In this document: positions 45,251-53,477 of the stretch, in pieces
How the letters are laid out: each line of letters starts with the position of its first letter
Position numbering within the stretch: position 1 is the stretch's first letter
Source: Alistipes sp.
GTDB taxonomy: Bacteria > Bacteroidota > Bacteroidia > Bacteroidales > Rikenellaceae
Direction of reading: 5' to 3'
Length of the DNA stretch: 64,000 bases
Assembly (NCBI GenBank): GCA_017410165.1
Contig: JAFQRH010000019.1
Coordinates: 1 to 64,000 of the forward strand
The notes under the pieces: generated by a model
Seen by the model: only the letters and a program-made list of their open reading frames with translations
The model's database searches: none
Told to the model about the DNA's origin: nothing
Program-made: the position numbers and the translations under genes

Positions 45251-45278
45251 GCCACCGAGCGCATAACGAAGAAAAAGA

Positions 45279-45317
45279 AAATCCCGCCGACCTGTTTGAG
45301 GTTGGCGGGATTTTTTT
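45279..45317. terminator. Bidirectional terminator between lipoprotein gene and gcvT
   Basis: A 15-bp stem with one G-U pair (AATCCCGCCGACCT and AGGTTGGCGGGATT core, arms 45279-45293 and 45299-45313) with a 5-nt loop; seven T follow on the plus strand and AAA-rich sequence on the left gives U residues on the minus strand. Confidence 0.88.
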
Positions 45318-45340
45318 GTCTCTTGCACTCTCGGCGACGA

Positions 45341-46435
45341 CTATACGAACGGAAGTTTTACAACCTCGGCCTTGATAAGACGGTCGCGGATGATGATGGC
45401 AATCGTGGTGCCAACCTTCGCATACTCCGTAGCGACGTAGCCCAAACCGATGCCGACCTTCAACGTCGGCGACATCGTGCCCGATGTTACCTCGCCAATC
45501 GGATTGCCCTCCGTGTCGGCAATCTTGTACTCGTGGCGCGGAATACCTCGGTCAATCATCTTGAAGCCGACGAGTTTGCGCGTAACGCCCTCGGCCTTCT
45601 GTGCTGCAAGCGTGTCGCGGTCGATAAAATCCTTACCCTCGACAAACTTCGTAATCCAGCCCAAACCTGCCTCCAAAGGCGATGTGGTGTCGCTGATATC
45701 GTTGCCGTAGAGACAGAAACCCTTTTCGAGACGAAGCGTGTCGCGTGCGCCCAGACCGATGTTTTTCAATCCGAACTCCTCGCCTGCGCTCCACAACGCC
45801 TTCCACATACGGTCGGCATCCTCGTTGTGCAGATATATCTCGCAACCACCGGCGCCCGTGTAGCCCGTAATCGAGAGAATCGCATCGCAACCGGCAACCA
45901 TCATCTGACGGAACGTGTAGTACTCCATCTGCTCGACCGGCTCGTCGCACATCTTCTGTACGATTTTCATCGCCAACGGACCCTGTACAGCGAGTTGGCA
46001 GATACGGTCGGACGAGTTCTCCAACTCGACACCCTCCTGCATTCCGAACGCCTTGCCCTGCTCGCAGATGTGTGCCCAATCCTTGTCGATATTGGCTGCA
46101 TTGACGCAGAGCATATACTTCTTCTCGCTGAAACGATATACCAACACGTCATCGACGATTCCGCCCTTGCCGTTCGGCATACACGAGTAGAGCACCTTGC
46201 CGTCGTAGAGTTTCGAGCAGTCGTTCGACATTATGCGCTGCAACAGAGCCAGAGCATTGTCGCCCTTAACCCAAATTTCGCCCATATGGCTGACGTCGAA
46301 CACGCCCGCCTTTTCGCGCACGGTCGTATGTTCGTCGTTGATGCCCGAGAACTCGATAGGCATATTGTAGCCGGCAAACTCTGCCATCTTGGCCGAGGCG
46401 GCAATGTGATACTTGGTAAACGGTGTAGTTTTCAT
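45341..46435 (-). CDS. gcvT: Glycine cleavage system T protein (aminomethyltransferase)
   Basis: Transfers the C1 unit from aminomethyl-lipoyl H protein to tetrahydrofolate, releasing ammonia. The 364-aa product has [29 protein letters not shown], the folate-site Asp in SND and [10 protein letters not shown], and [14 protein letters not shown]. The C-terminal [12 protein letters not shown] is typical. It is in the same direction as the upstream GNAT and rimO genes; gcvH and gcvP are not in this window. Confidence 0.96.
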   Translation of the reverse strand: MKTTPFTKYHIAASAKMAEFAGYNMPIEFSGINDEHTTVREKAGVFDVSHMGEIWVKGDNALALLQRIMSNDCSKLYDGKVLYSCMPNGKGGIVDDVLVYRFSEKKYMLCVNAANIDKDWAHICEQGKAFGMQEGVELENSSDRICQLAVQGPLAMKIVQKMCDEPVEQMEYYTFRQMMVAGCDAILSITGYTGAGGCEIYLHNEDADRMWKALWSAGEEFGLKNIGLGARDTLRLEKGFCLYGNDISDTTSPLEAGLGWITKFVEGKDFIDRDTLAAQKAEGVTRKLVGFKMIDRGIPRHEYKIADTEGNPIGEVTSGTMSPTLKVGIGLGYVATEYAKVGTTIAIIIRDRLIKAEVVKLPFV

Positions 46436-46486
46436 AGTATGTTTGAAGTTTTAACGGTTTTTCTTATTTTTTTGAGGTGCGTGGGG

Positions 46487-47716
46487 CTACTCGCTCTGCT
46501 CGCTCTTTTCGCGCTTGCGGAAGCCGACACGCGGACAACGCGTGAACTCCTTCGTGCGGTCGAACAGGTAGCGATAGGTCGTGTGCATCTTGTGACGTGT
46601 CGCGCATACGTAACGCTCAATCATACGGTTCATTACCGGATTGAAGTCGCCAATCCACGCAAACTCGAACTCCTTGTATGGGCTGCGACCCGTCAGGACG
46701 TAGGTGTCGTGGATGTAGGTCATAATCGCACTCTCGATACCCTTGCCTTGGAACTCCGGCGTGATGCCGAAGATGATGCCGAAGACACGGTCGCTCGCTT
46801 TGCGCACCTTCAAATCCCACATAAGTTGCAACTTCTGCCACAGACCGAACTTGCCACCGAACTTGCCGATTACGCGGTTCATATCGGGAACCATAACGAA
46901 GAAACCGATTGGCTCGTCGTTGTGGTAGGCGAAGTAGATGAGGTTCGGGTCGATAATCGGGCGGAGCGTCTGCATCAACTTCTGCGCCTCCTCCTTGCTC
47001 ATCGGCTTGACGCCCGTAAAGAGCGACCACGCCTTGTTGTAGATGGTGCGCAACTGCTCGGCTGCCTCGGCGAGGTCGGTGTTGCTGACATCCTTGATTT
47101 TATACTCCGGATTTGACAATACGCGACGTGCCTTTTCGAGCGCAATGTCGCTGAGCGCATCGCTCGCAGCGCGCCAGATGTACGAGTTCTGGTTGAAGAA
47201 GTTCTGGAAGCCATAGTCCTCGAAGAGGTGCTTGTAGTATGGCGGATTGTACGGATTGGCGTAGAGTGGCTGATACTCGAAACCCTCGACAAGCAGACCC
47301 CACCACGAGTCGCGCGAACCGAAGTTAATCGGGCCGTCCATCGCCTCCATACCGTGTGCTGCGAGCCACTCGCGCGCAGCATCGAAGAGCATATTGGCAA
47401 TCTCCTGCGAGTCGGGACACTCGAAGAAGCCGCAACCACCTGTCGGTTGGTCGTAGCCCGACTCGGTGACCGTCGATTGGTCGTAGAATGCCGCGATACG
47501 CGCTACGGCTTTGCCCGTTGCACTATCCTCGACATACCAGCGTATCGCCTCGCCCTCTTGGAACTTCTTGTTGTGCTCCGGGTCGAAGACACCCAAAATG
47601 TCGCTATCCAGCGGACATACCCAATTCGGATAATCCTTGTAGAGGGCGCGATCGACGTAGAGCCATTTACGTTCGTCCTCCTTGGTTTTTACTTCACGAA
47701 GAATGTAGTTGCTCAT
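46487..47716 (-). CDS. GNAT-fold N-acetyltransferase-like protein
   Basis: A 409-aa protein conserved in Bacteroidota and probably a GNAT fold of the YghO-like group. The start MSNYILREVKTKEDERK is set 19 bp after rimO; the open frame upstream is in rimO. Residues 10-40 (WLYVDRALYKDYPNWVCPL) and 95-115 (GPINFGSRDSWWGLLVEGFEY) are landmark segments. The acetyl-CoA type motif may be the FGITPEFQGKGIESAIM region near residue 330. The substrate is unknown. It is probably part of the ftsY-rimO-GNAT-gcvT run. Confidence 0.82.
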   Translation of the reverse strand: MSNYILREVKTKEDERKWLYVDRALYKDYPNWVCPLDSDILGVFDPEHNKKFQEGEAIRWYVEDSATGKAVARIAAFYDQSTVTESGYDQPTGGCGFFECPDSQEIANMLFDAAREWLAAHGMEAMDGPINFGSRDSWWGLLVEGFEYQPLYANPYNPPYYKHLFEDYGFQNFFNQNSYIWRAASDALSDIALEKARRVLSNPEYKIKDVSNTDLAEAAEQLRTIYNKAWSLFTGVKPMSKEEAQKLMQTLRPIIDPNLIYFAYHNDEPIGFFVMVPDMNRVIGKFGGKFGLWQKLQLMWDLKVRKASDRVFGIIFGITPEFQGKGIESAIMTYIHDTYVLTGRSPYKEFEFAWIGDFNPVMNRMIERYVCATRHKMHTTYRYLFDRTKEFTRCPRVGFRKREKSEQSE

Positions 47717-47735
47717 ATTGTGTTGTTTTTTTTGA

Positions 47736-49034
47736 TTATTCGATAATTGTGGTGCCGTAGAGCTCGTAATCGTCGGCCGACGTGATGCGTACGTTGTAGA
47801 AACGACCGCGCAACAGACGTCGCTCGGCAGCCGGCACGAGTATCTCCTCGTCCACCTCCGGCGAGTCGAAGGCCGAACGTGCGACGTAGTAGTCGCCCTG
47901 ACGACCATCGATGATGACGCGCTCCGTGCGACCGATGCGTGCTTCGTTCTTCTCGCGCGAGATGGCGTTCTGAATCTGCATTATGCGCTCGGCACGATAC
48001 TCTTTGACGCGCTGTGGCACGTTGTCTGTGAGTTGTGTGGCGGAGAATGTTCCCTCCTCCTCCGAGTATGGAAATACGCCGAGACGGTCGAAACGCTGCT
48101 CGCGTACAAAGTCGCACAACTGCTCGAAATCCTCGGCACTCTCGTTCGGATAGCCGACGAGCAGCGTCGTGCGAATCGCCATATCGGGCATCGCCTCGCG
48201 CAGACGCGCCAGCAGGTCGAGTGCCTCTTGGCGAGTGTGGCGACGGTGCATAAGCGAGAGCTGATTGTCGCTGATGTGTTGTAACGGAATATCGAGATAT
48301 TTGCATATCTTCTCCTCGCGTGCCATAACCTCGATGACATCCTGCGGGAAGTCGGTCGGGTAGGCGTAGTGCAGACGAATCCACTCGATGCCCTCCACGC
48401 GGCACAACTCTTCGAGCAGCGCAGCCAGACGACGCTCACCGTAGAGGTCCATACCGTAGTAGGTCGTATCTTGTGCTACGACGAGCAACTCTTTAACGCC
48501 CTGTGCGGCCAACGTGCGGGCTTCCTGCAAAACATCCTCCATCGGCACCGAACGGTGACGACCCCGAATGAGCGGGATGGCGCAATAGCCACATCGCCAG
48601 TTGCAACCCTCGCCGATTTTCAGGTATGCGTAGTGGCGCGGTGTCGAGAGTACGCGCTCGGTCGAGCGTGCGGTGTCGTACTCTACGCCGAGTGCCTCGA
48701 CGACGCCCGTAAGGTCGCGTGCGCCAAAGTATTCGTCCACTTCGGGAATCTCCTCGCGCAACTCATCCGCGTAGCGTTCGCTCAGGCAGCCGATGACAAA
48801 CAGACGGTCGATGTGCCCCGCCTGCTTGGCTGCGACGGCTTGCAGTATGGTGTCGATGCTCTCTTGCTTGGCATCGCCGATAAAACCACAAGTGTTCACG
48901 ACCACAATCTTGGCGTCGGTGCGGTCGCTGTCGAAAACGATTTGGTAGCCCGCCGCAGCAAGTTGTGCCGAGATGTGTTCGGAATCGACACGATTCTTCG
49001 CGCAGCCGAGCGTTATGACGTTTATCTTCTCCAT
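47736..49034 (-). CDS. rimO: Ribosomal protein S12 methylthiotransferase RimO
   Basis: A 432-aa radical SAM enzyme that methylthiolates Asp88 of S12. The N-terminal UPF0004 domain has cluster ligands in LGCAKNRVDSE, NTCGFIGDA and IGCLSERY. The radical SAM domain has CNWRCGYC (CX3CX2C, about residues 145-152). The C-terminal TRAM domain is GDYYVARSAFDSPEVD and following. RimO and not MiaB is indicated by the LGCAKNRVDSE start and SPEVD end. It precedes the GNAT gene by 19 bp. Confidence 0.96.
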   Translation of the reverse strand: MEKINVITLGCAKNRVDSEHISAQLAAAGYQIVFDSDRTDAKIVVVNTCGFIGDAKQESIDTILQAVAAKQAGHIDRLFVIGCLSERYADELREEIPEVDEYFGARDLTGVVEALGVEYDTARSTERVLSTPRHYAYLKIGEGCNWRCGYCAIPLIRGRHRSVPMEDVLQEARTLAAQGVKELLVVAQDTTYYGMDLYGERRLAALLEELCRVEGIEWIRLHYAYPTDFPQDVIEVMAREEKICKYLDIPLQHISDNQLSLMHRRHTRQEALDLLARLREAMPDMAIRTTLLVGYPNESAEDFEQLCDFVREQRFDRLGVFPYSEEEGTFSATQLTDNVPQRVKEYRAERIMQIQNAISREKNEARIGRTERVIIDGRQGDYYVARSAFDSPEVDEEILVPAAERRLLRGRFYNVRITSADDYELYGTTIIE

Positions 49035-49094
49035 TATTCGGGTGGTTACAGATTGTTTTTGCGCCTTGTTAGGGATGTTGATTCTGCGTTTCGG

Positions 49095-50096
49095 TTAACG
49101 CGGCTCGTCGCCAAACAGTGCGCTGACAAACTCGTGACGGTCGAAGATGCGCAGTTGGTCGATACCCTCGCCGATACCGATATATCGCACCGGCACTTTG
49201 AATTGGTCGCTGATGCCGATTACCACGCCGCCCTTTGCCGTGCCGTCCAACTTCGTGATGGCGAGCGACGTAACTTGTGTTGCCTGCGTGAATTGGCGTG
49301 CCTGCTCGAAGGCGTTTTGACCGGTCGAGCCGTCGAGTACGAGCATCACTTCGTGCGGAGCCGACGGGATGACCTTTGCCATCACGTTGCGAATCTTCGT
49401 AAGTTCGTTCATCAATCCGATTTTGTTGTGCAGACGGCCCGCAGTGTCGATAAGCACAACGTCGGCACCGTTTGCTACGGCCGATTTCAGCGTGTCGTAT
49501 GCTACGGATGCAGGGTCGGAGCCCATCTCCTGACGAATCATCGTTGCCCCTGCGCGGTCGGCCCATACGCCGAGTTGGTCGATAGCGGCTGCGCGGAAGG
49601 TGTCGGCAGCACCGATATATACCTTTTTGCCCGCTTTGGTGAGTTGTGCGGCGAGTTTGCCGATGGTGGTGGTTTTGCCTGCGCCGTTCACGCCGACAAC
49701 CATCACGACGTACGGCTCGCCCTCCTTGACATCCAGTCCGAAGTTCTCGCGCGAACCCTCTGCCTCCTCCATCAGCAGCGCAATCTCATCGCGCAGGATG
49801 GATTGCAACTCGGCGGAGTTGATGTACTTGTCGCGTGCCACGCGTTGCTCGATACGTTCGATGATTTTTACGGTCGTATCCACACCGACATCCGATGTGA
49901 TGAGCACCTCCTCCAAGTCGTCCAGCACGTCGGCATCGACGGTCGAGCGACCGGCTACGGCGCGTGTCAGTTTCGAGAAGAAGCCCTGTTTGGTCTTCTC
50001 CAAGCCGGCATCGAGTTCCTGTTTGCGCTCCTCCGCGATGTCGGGTGAAGTTTGTTCGGTCTGTTTCTTGCTTTTGAATATGTCAAAAAATCCCAT
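49095..50096 (-). CDS. ftsY: Signal recognition particle receptor FtsY
   Basis: A 333-aa GTPase that docks ribosome-SRP complexes at the membrane. A short charged N-terminal region (residues 1-40) replaces the long acidic A domain of enterobacteria. The NG domain has GVNGAGKTTTIGKLA (G1), DTFRAAA, DTAGRLHN (G3) and ITKLDGTAKGG (G4). A TATATTTG element lies upstream at 50139-50146. The gene is followed by rimO after 60 bp. Confidence 0.97.
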   Translation of the reverse strand: MGFFDIFKSKKQTEQTSPDIAEERKQELDAGLEKTKQGFFSKLTRAVAGRSTVDADVLDDLEEVLITSDVGVDTTVKIIERIEQRVARDKYINSAELQSILRDEIALLMEEAEGSRENFGLDVKEGEPYVVMVVGVNGAGKTTTIGKLAAQLTKAGKKVYIGAADTFRAAAIDQLGVWADRAGATMIRQEMGSDPASVAYDTLKSAVANGADVVLIDTAGRLHNKIGLMNELTKIRNVMAKVIPSAPHEVMLVLDGSTGQNAFEQARQFTQATQVTSLAITKLDGTAKGGVVIGISDQFKVPVRYIGIGEGIDQLRIFDRHEFVSALFGDEPR

Positions 50097-50138
50097 AGTG
50101 GTTTATGTTTTTTCTTACGTGGTGCACAATATATCACG

Positions 50139-50146
50139 CAAATATA
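50139..50146 (-). promoter_or_regulatory. Putative -7 element (TATATTTG) for ftsY
   Basis: Minus strand TATATTTG, 42 bp before ftsY. The -33 box is unclear. It lies just downstream of the ribH-like terminator. Confidence 0.5.
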
Positions 50147-50182
50147 ATCATATTTTCCGGTCTTATCCCAAAAAGAGTCAAT

Positions 50183-50215
50183 AAAAAAGGAGAAATACCA
50201 TAGGTATTCCTCCTT
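50183..50215 (-). terminator. Terminator downstream of ribH-like gene
   Basis: On the minus strand AAGGAGGAATACC (50203-50215) pairs with GGTATTTCTCCTT (50187-50199) with one mismatch and a 3-nt loop, followed by TTTTTT. It ends transcripts from the ribH-like gene; the spacer 50216-50343 is otherwise purine-rich on the sense strand with a run of eight C (plus strand) at 50325-50332. Confidence 0.75.
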
Positions 50216-50343
50216 GAATTGTTTTTTGGGGTTGATTTGATAGCAAATGCCCCTGTTGACACTCTGCCGACACCCCTCCGGCTCTTCTCCGACACTATGC
50301 CGTACTCCTTCGTTGCCTCCTTTGCCCCCCCCTCTGTTGGACC

Positions 50344-50760
50344 CTAGTTGATGTTTTCGCGACGCGAGGTTGGGGTCTTCTCTTCGGGGATGTCGCCGGC
50401 CATTTCGCTCTGCAACTGCACCATATCGACCACTCCGCAACCATCGCCACACGGGGCGTTGCCGTAGCGGTACTCGACGGGCATATTCCACTGTATTTGC
50501 AGTTCGTGCAACGATTTGGCGACGTTTGCATCGTAGTTCTCGCCCACGACAATCACGCCATCGACGTCGGTGTATTCGGCGAAGAAGAGCGTGCCGAGTG
50601 CGAGGTGAAAATCGCCCGGAACGTACTTGATAGAGATGTTGCTTTCGCGGCAACCGCGACGAAGCAGGGGTGCGATGACCTCGGTCGCAATGTCCATAAT
50701 GCGACGATAGTCGTTACGCGATACGACCACTCCGACACGTATTTCCGCTGCCGACAACAT
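50344..50760 (-). CDS. Lumazine-synthase-like protein lacking the catalytic segment
   Basis: A 138-aa relative of RibH (6,7-dimethyl-8-ribityllumazine synthase). The first part fits: IRVGVVVSRNDYRRI, then VIAPLLRRGC, NISIKYVPGDFHLALG and YTDVDGVIVVGENY. After this the usual stretch with the catalytic His (GxVxRGxTxHF) is absent: about 22 residues are missing before SLHELQIQWNMPVEYRYGN. The C-terminal segment with the substrate Arg is replaced by a Cys/Gly-rich and acidic tail (NAPCGDGCGVVD). The position after the TPR gene matches where ribH occurs in related genomes. It may be a fold-only paralogue or a decayed gene; the open frame is intact. Confidence 0.7.
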   Translation of the reverse strand: MLSAAEIRVGVVVSRNDYRRIMDIATEVIAPLLRRGCRESNISIKYVPGDFHLALGTLFFAEYTDVDGVIVVGENYDANVAKSLHELQIQWNMPVEYRYGNAPCGDGCGVVDMVQLQSEMAGDIPEEKTPTSRRENIN

Positions 50761-50794
50761 ACGACGTTCGCTGCAATGCTTTTGTTGTGGCGGA

Positions 50795-51478
50795 TTAGAG
50801 CGTACCGAGCAACTCCTCTGCGAAGCGTACCTCGGCAGCCGTAGGGTACTTCGTAGTCAGGGTGTCGAGGCACTTCTGCGCCTCCTCCTTGTTGCCGAGA
50901 GCCACGTAAGCGACAATCTGCTTGTAGAGGAAGAGCGGTGCGGTAAGCTCGTTATCCGATGCTGCTACTGCCTTCTTGTAGAGAGCGATAGCACCCTCGT
51001 AGTCGCCATTCTCGACAGCCACGTCACCACGCAAACCGAGGTTCTGTGCGTTGAGGATTGCACCCGGCAGACCATCTACCTCGCTGTACTGTGCCAAATA
51101 TTTAGCAGCATTTTCGAGGTCGCCCAAACGCAAGTAACATACACCTGCATAGTGCTTTGCGAGGTTGCCGGCAGCGGTCGAACCATACTGCTCGATTACA
51201 TCCAGAAAACCTGCGCCCTGCTCGTCACCGTTGAGTGCGAGTGCGAAGTCTGGATTCTCCACGCCAAAACGCTCCTGTGCCTCGACGATAAGTTCCGATG
51301 CACGCTCTGCGTTGCGGTCGAGAACGAGTGCCTTGTAAGCGTAACCACCTGCAACGAGTGCGGCAATAACTACCAGAGCGAGAAGGACCTTCTTACCATT
51401 CTGCTCGAAAAATGCTTCTGTTTTGCTGACAGCTTCGGCAACTGCTTGCTCCTGCTCTTTTTCAACATTTTTTGCCAT
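50795..51478 (-). CDS. YfgM-like TPR membrane protein
   Basis: A 227-aa protein with a charged N-terminal segment (residues 1-27), one transmembrane helix (VLLALVVIAALVAGGYAYKAL), and TPR helices outside (YGSTAAGNLAKHYAGVCYLRLGDLENAAKYL; NGDYEGAIALYKKAV). It resembles YfgM, which touches the SecYEG translocon and periplasmic chaperones. It precedes the RibH-like gene by 34 bp, an order kept in other Bacteroidales near recF. Confidence 0.88.
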   Translation of the reverse strand: MAKNVEKEQEQAVAEAVSKTEAFFEQNGKKVLLALVVIAALVAGGYAYKALVLDRNAERASELIVEAQERFGVENPDFALALNGDEQGAGFLDVIEQYGSTAAGNLAKHYAGVCYLRLGDLENAAKYLAQYSEVDGLPGAILNAQNLGLRGDVAVENGDYEGAIALYKKAVAASDNELTAPLFLYKQIVAYVALGNKEEAQKCLDTLTTKYPTAAEVRFAEELLGTL

Positions 51479-51519
51479 AATTTTTCACTATTTTTAATTT
51501 GTAATATTTTCTCAATCTG

Positions 51520-51527
51520 CAAAAATA
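51520..51527 (-). promoter_or_regulatory. Putative -7 element (TATTTTTG) for TPR gene
   Basis: Minus strand TATTTTTG, 41 bp before the TPR gene. The surrounding spacer 51479-51686 is AT-rich and has no other feature I can support. Confidence 0.45.
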
Positions 51528-51686
51528 CACTTTTTTACTCAATAAACGGAATAATCGTCCGCTTTTTTGCGAAAAAAAGCAGAAATTGGTTGGCAAATAA
51601 CAAAAAGTGTATCGCTATGCATATTTCGATGCATTGGCTTTATCGAGTGCCGGGATTGGTGGTCGGGACCTGTTTATGGTAATTTG

Positions 51687-53315
51687 TTACTTGGATGGTT
51701 GGAGTTTTATCGCTGGATAGTAATTGTAGCCATATGCAGTGTCGTCATCGGGATAGATATCCCGCCACGCAGGGAATAGTTTTGCGCGGTTGAGCTGTTC
51801 GATTACTCGTGCATAATCTTTCAGCGTATTTTTGCAATGTGAACCACTATTTAACACCATGGCATAGCTATGTACTTTGCCTGATGGTTGTACCTTGACG
51901 GTGATGGCAATATCTTTCTTTTCTGCGCTTAAATTGAGGCAACGACGGAAAATCTCGCACACTTGCTCATGATCGATGCGTTTGCGTAGGGCGTGCTCTT
52001 CCCTTATCTGTTGGTCGTTATTCGCCTCTCTGTTAATTGGTTTTGCATTCGGTTTGCAAAGCACGTCAATGCGGTATGTTTTGACAACGCCATGCTCATC
52101 CTCAATCCAAGTGCTTTTCACTTCGCGTTTGCTTACAACGATGCTTGTATCCTTTTTGTGTAAATGGTCGGGTACGTATCTTTGTGGTCTCGGCACACCT
52201 TTATAATTCGGTTCGTAATAGCCATCTTGGTAGTTTTGCCCCCACTCCGTCCATCGCTCGCCGCTGTGCGTAGTGTAACTCATGCCATACACAAGTTCGT
52301 CTGCGCAATCCGGATATGGGTAGTTTTCGGATAGTTTTGGAAACGACAATCTCCGTATTATGTTTATCCACTTCTCGATAGGGGTTTTTGAGTATGTCTG
52401 TGTGTCAACGGTTATTCGTGCGGCATCTATGCGGTCGTTTACATAGAAATACAGAAGACGGTGAACGTCGTTCGGAAACGGTACTTCGGACATTATGATT
52501 CCGATATTTCGGAAATAGTTATTTGCCGGATCATGTGCGATGCGAGGCATTATTTCTCGACAATGAGGGTTGCAGAACGGGGTGCTGGCACTCGACTTTG
52601 CGTCGATGTGACGTATGCGTATGCTGTAATAGCGATGCTCGACAGAGTCCGTTTTTATGAGTTCGGTATGTTTGGGTACTTTTATGCGGTATGAGCCGAT
52701 AACGGTGTCGAGGAGCAGATTGGACAACTCGTTGAAATGCTCTTCGTCGGATTTATGTCTTCGGATATCCATCCGGAACGAGTGACCAGCAGTCTTGCGG
52801 TCGGCAATGTCGCGGTTGCAATTATAGACGCTCGGTATGATGTGCATGCGATCGAGTGCATCGAAAATATGTCCGAAATCTTCGAGCGAGTGGCGGGCAA
52901 AGACCGAGCACTCCATTTCGATAAGACATCTTTCGATTTCGCCCGTTGCGTATCGGTTTATCGTGAGCAAAAGTTTCGGATCGTCCTCCATCACTTTGTC
53001 GAACAGAGCAACGATTGCCGGGTATTGCTTGGGAATGCTCCAATATGCCTCCCACGCGTACTCCGAACTATCCGGAATACGATTCGGACGACTCATGACG
53101 GAATCTCGGTCGATAGTGATGAGCATATAGTGCGAATCTCTCTCTGTATCTCCGGTTTTGTCGGATAATCGTTCTACCGTAACCACTCGACCACTCGACG
53201 TGGTGTGTTTGTACAACCACTTCGGACTCGAACAATGTTCTGCGGTTTGCGCTGTGGCGGCGATGCCCGCACCGAGTGCGAGCAGAAATATAGCAAGAGT
53301 CAAGAGTTTGCGCAT
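51687..53315 (-). CDS. Secreted protein of unknown function with internal duplication
   Basis: A 542-aa product with a signal peptide (MRKLLTLAIFLLALGAGIAATAQ). Two segments look alike: residues about 110-170 (LLLTINRYATGEIERCLIEME, then SLEDFGHIFDALDRMHIIP) and about 455-520 (IAITVKVQPSGKVHSYAMVLN, then TLKDYARVIEQLNRAKLFP). Each is two strands with a Gly turn followed by a helix ending near Pro, like the TonB C-terminal fold. Between them lies a variable middle rich in Tyr, His and Asp. The family is unknown. A weak TATCTTTA element lies upstream. It is convergent to nothing and separates the TPR-ribH pair from recF. Confidence 0.72.
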   Translation of the reverse strand: MRKLLTLAIFLLALGAGIAATAQTAEHCSSPKWLYKHTTSSGRVVTVERLSDKTGDTERDSHYMLITIDRDSVMSRPNRIPDSSEYAWEAYWSIPKQYPAIVALFDKVMEDDPKLLLTINRYATGEIERCLIEMECSVFARHSLEDFGHIFDALDRMHIIPSVYNCNRDIADRKTAGHSFRMDIRRHKSDEEHFNELSNLLLDTVIGSYRIKVPKHTELIKTDSVEHRYYSIRIRHIDAKSSASTPFCNPHCREIMPRIAHDPANNYFRNIGIIMSEVPFPNDVHRLLYFYVNDRIDAARITVDTQTYSKTPIEKWINIIRRLSFPKLSENYPYPDCADELVYGMSYTTHSGERWTEWGQNYQDGYYEPNYKGVPRPQRYVPDHLHKKDTSIVVSKREVKSTWIEDEHGVVKTYRIDVLCKPNAKPINREANNDQQIREEHALRKRIDHEQVCEIFRRCLNLSAEKKDIAITVKVQPSGKVHSYAMVLNSGSHCKNTLKDYARVIEQLNRAKLFPAWRDIYPDDDTAYGYNYYPAIKLQPSK

Positions 53316-53425
53316 AGCGACGACCAAGATTAAAAATTCTTCGATAAAGATAGTAAAAAATTGCGATTGTGCAAAACGATGTGATTGTGACGAGCCAAAA
53401 AAAACGCGGGCGGAGAGTCTGCGCG

Positions 53426-53457
53426 TTTGGAATGTTTGCCGAAAATTCGTACCTTTG
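53426..53457 (+). promoter_or_regulatory. Promoter of recF
   Basis: TTTG (53426-53429), 20 bp, TACCTTTG (53450-53457): an ideal match. The start codon follows only 20 bp later, so the leader is about 14 nt. Confidence 0.75.
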
Positions 53458-53477
53458 AAGCAAGAATCGAGGCGAAT

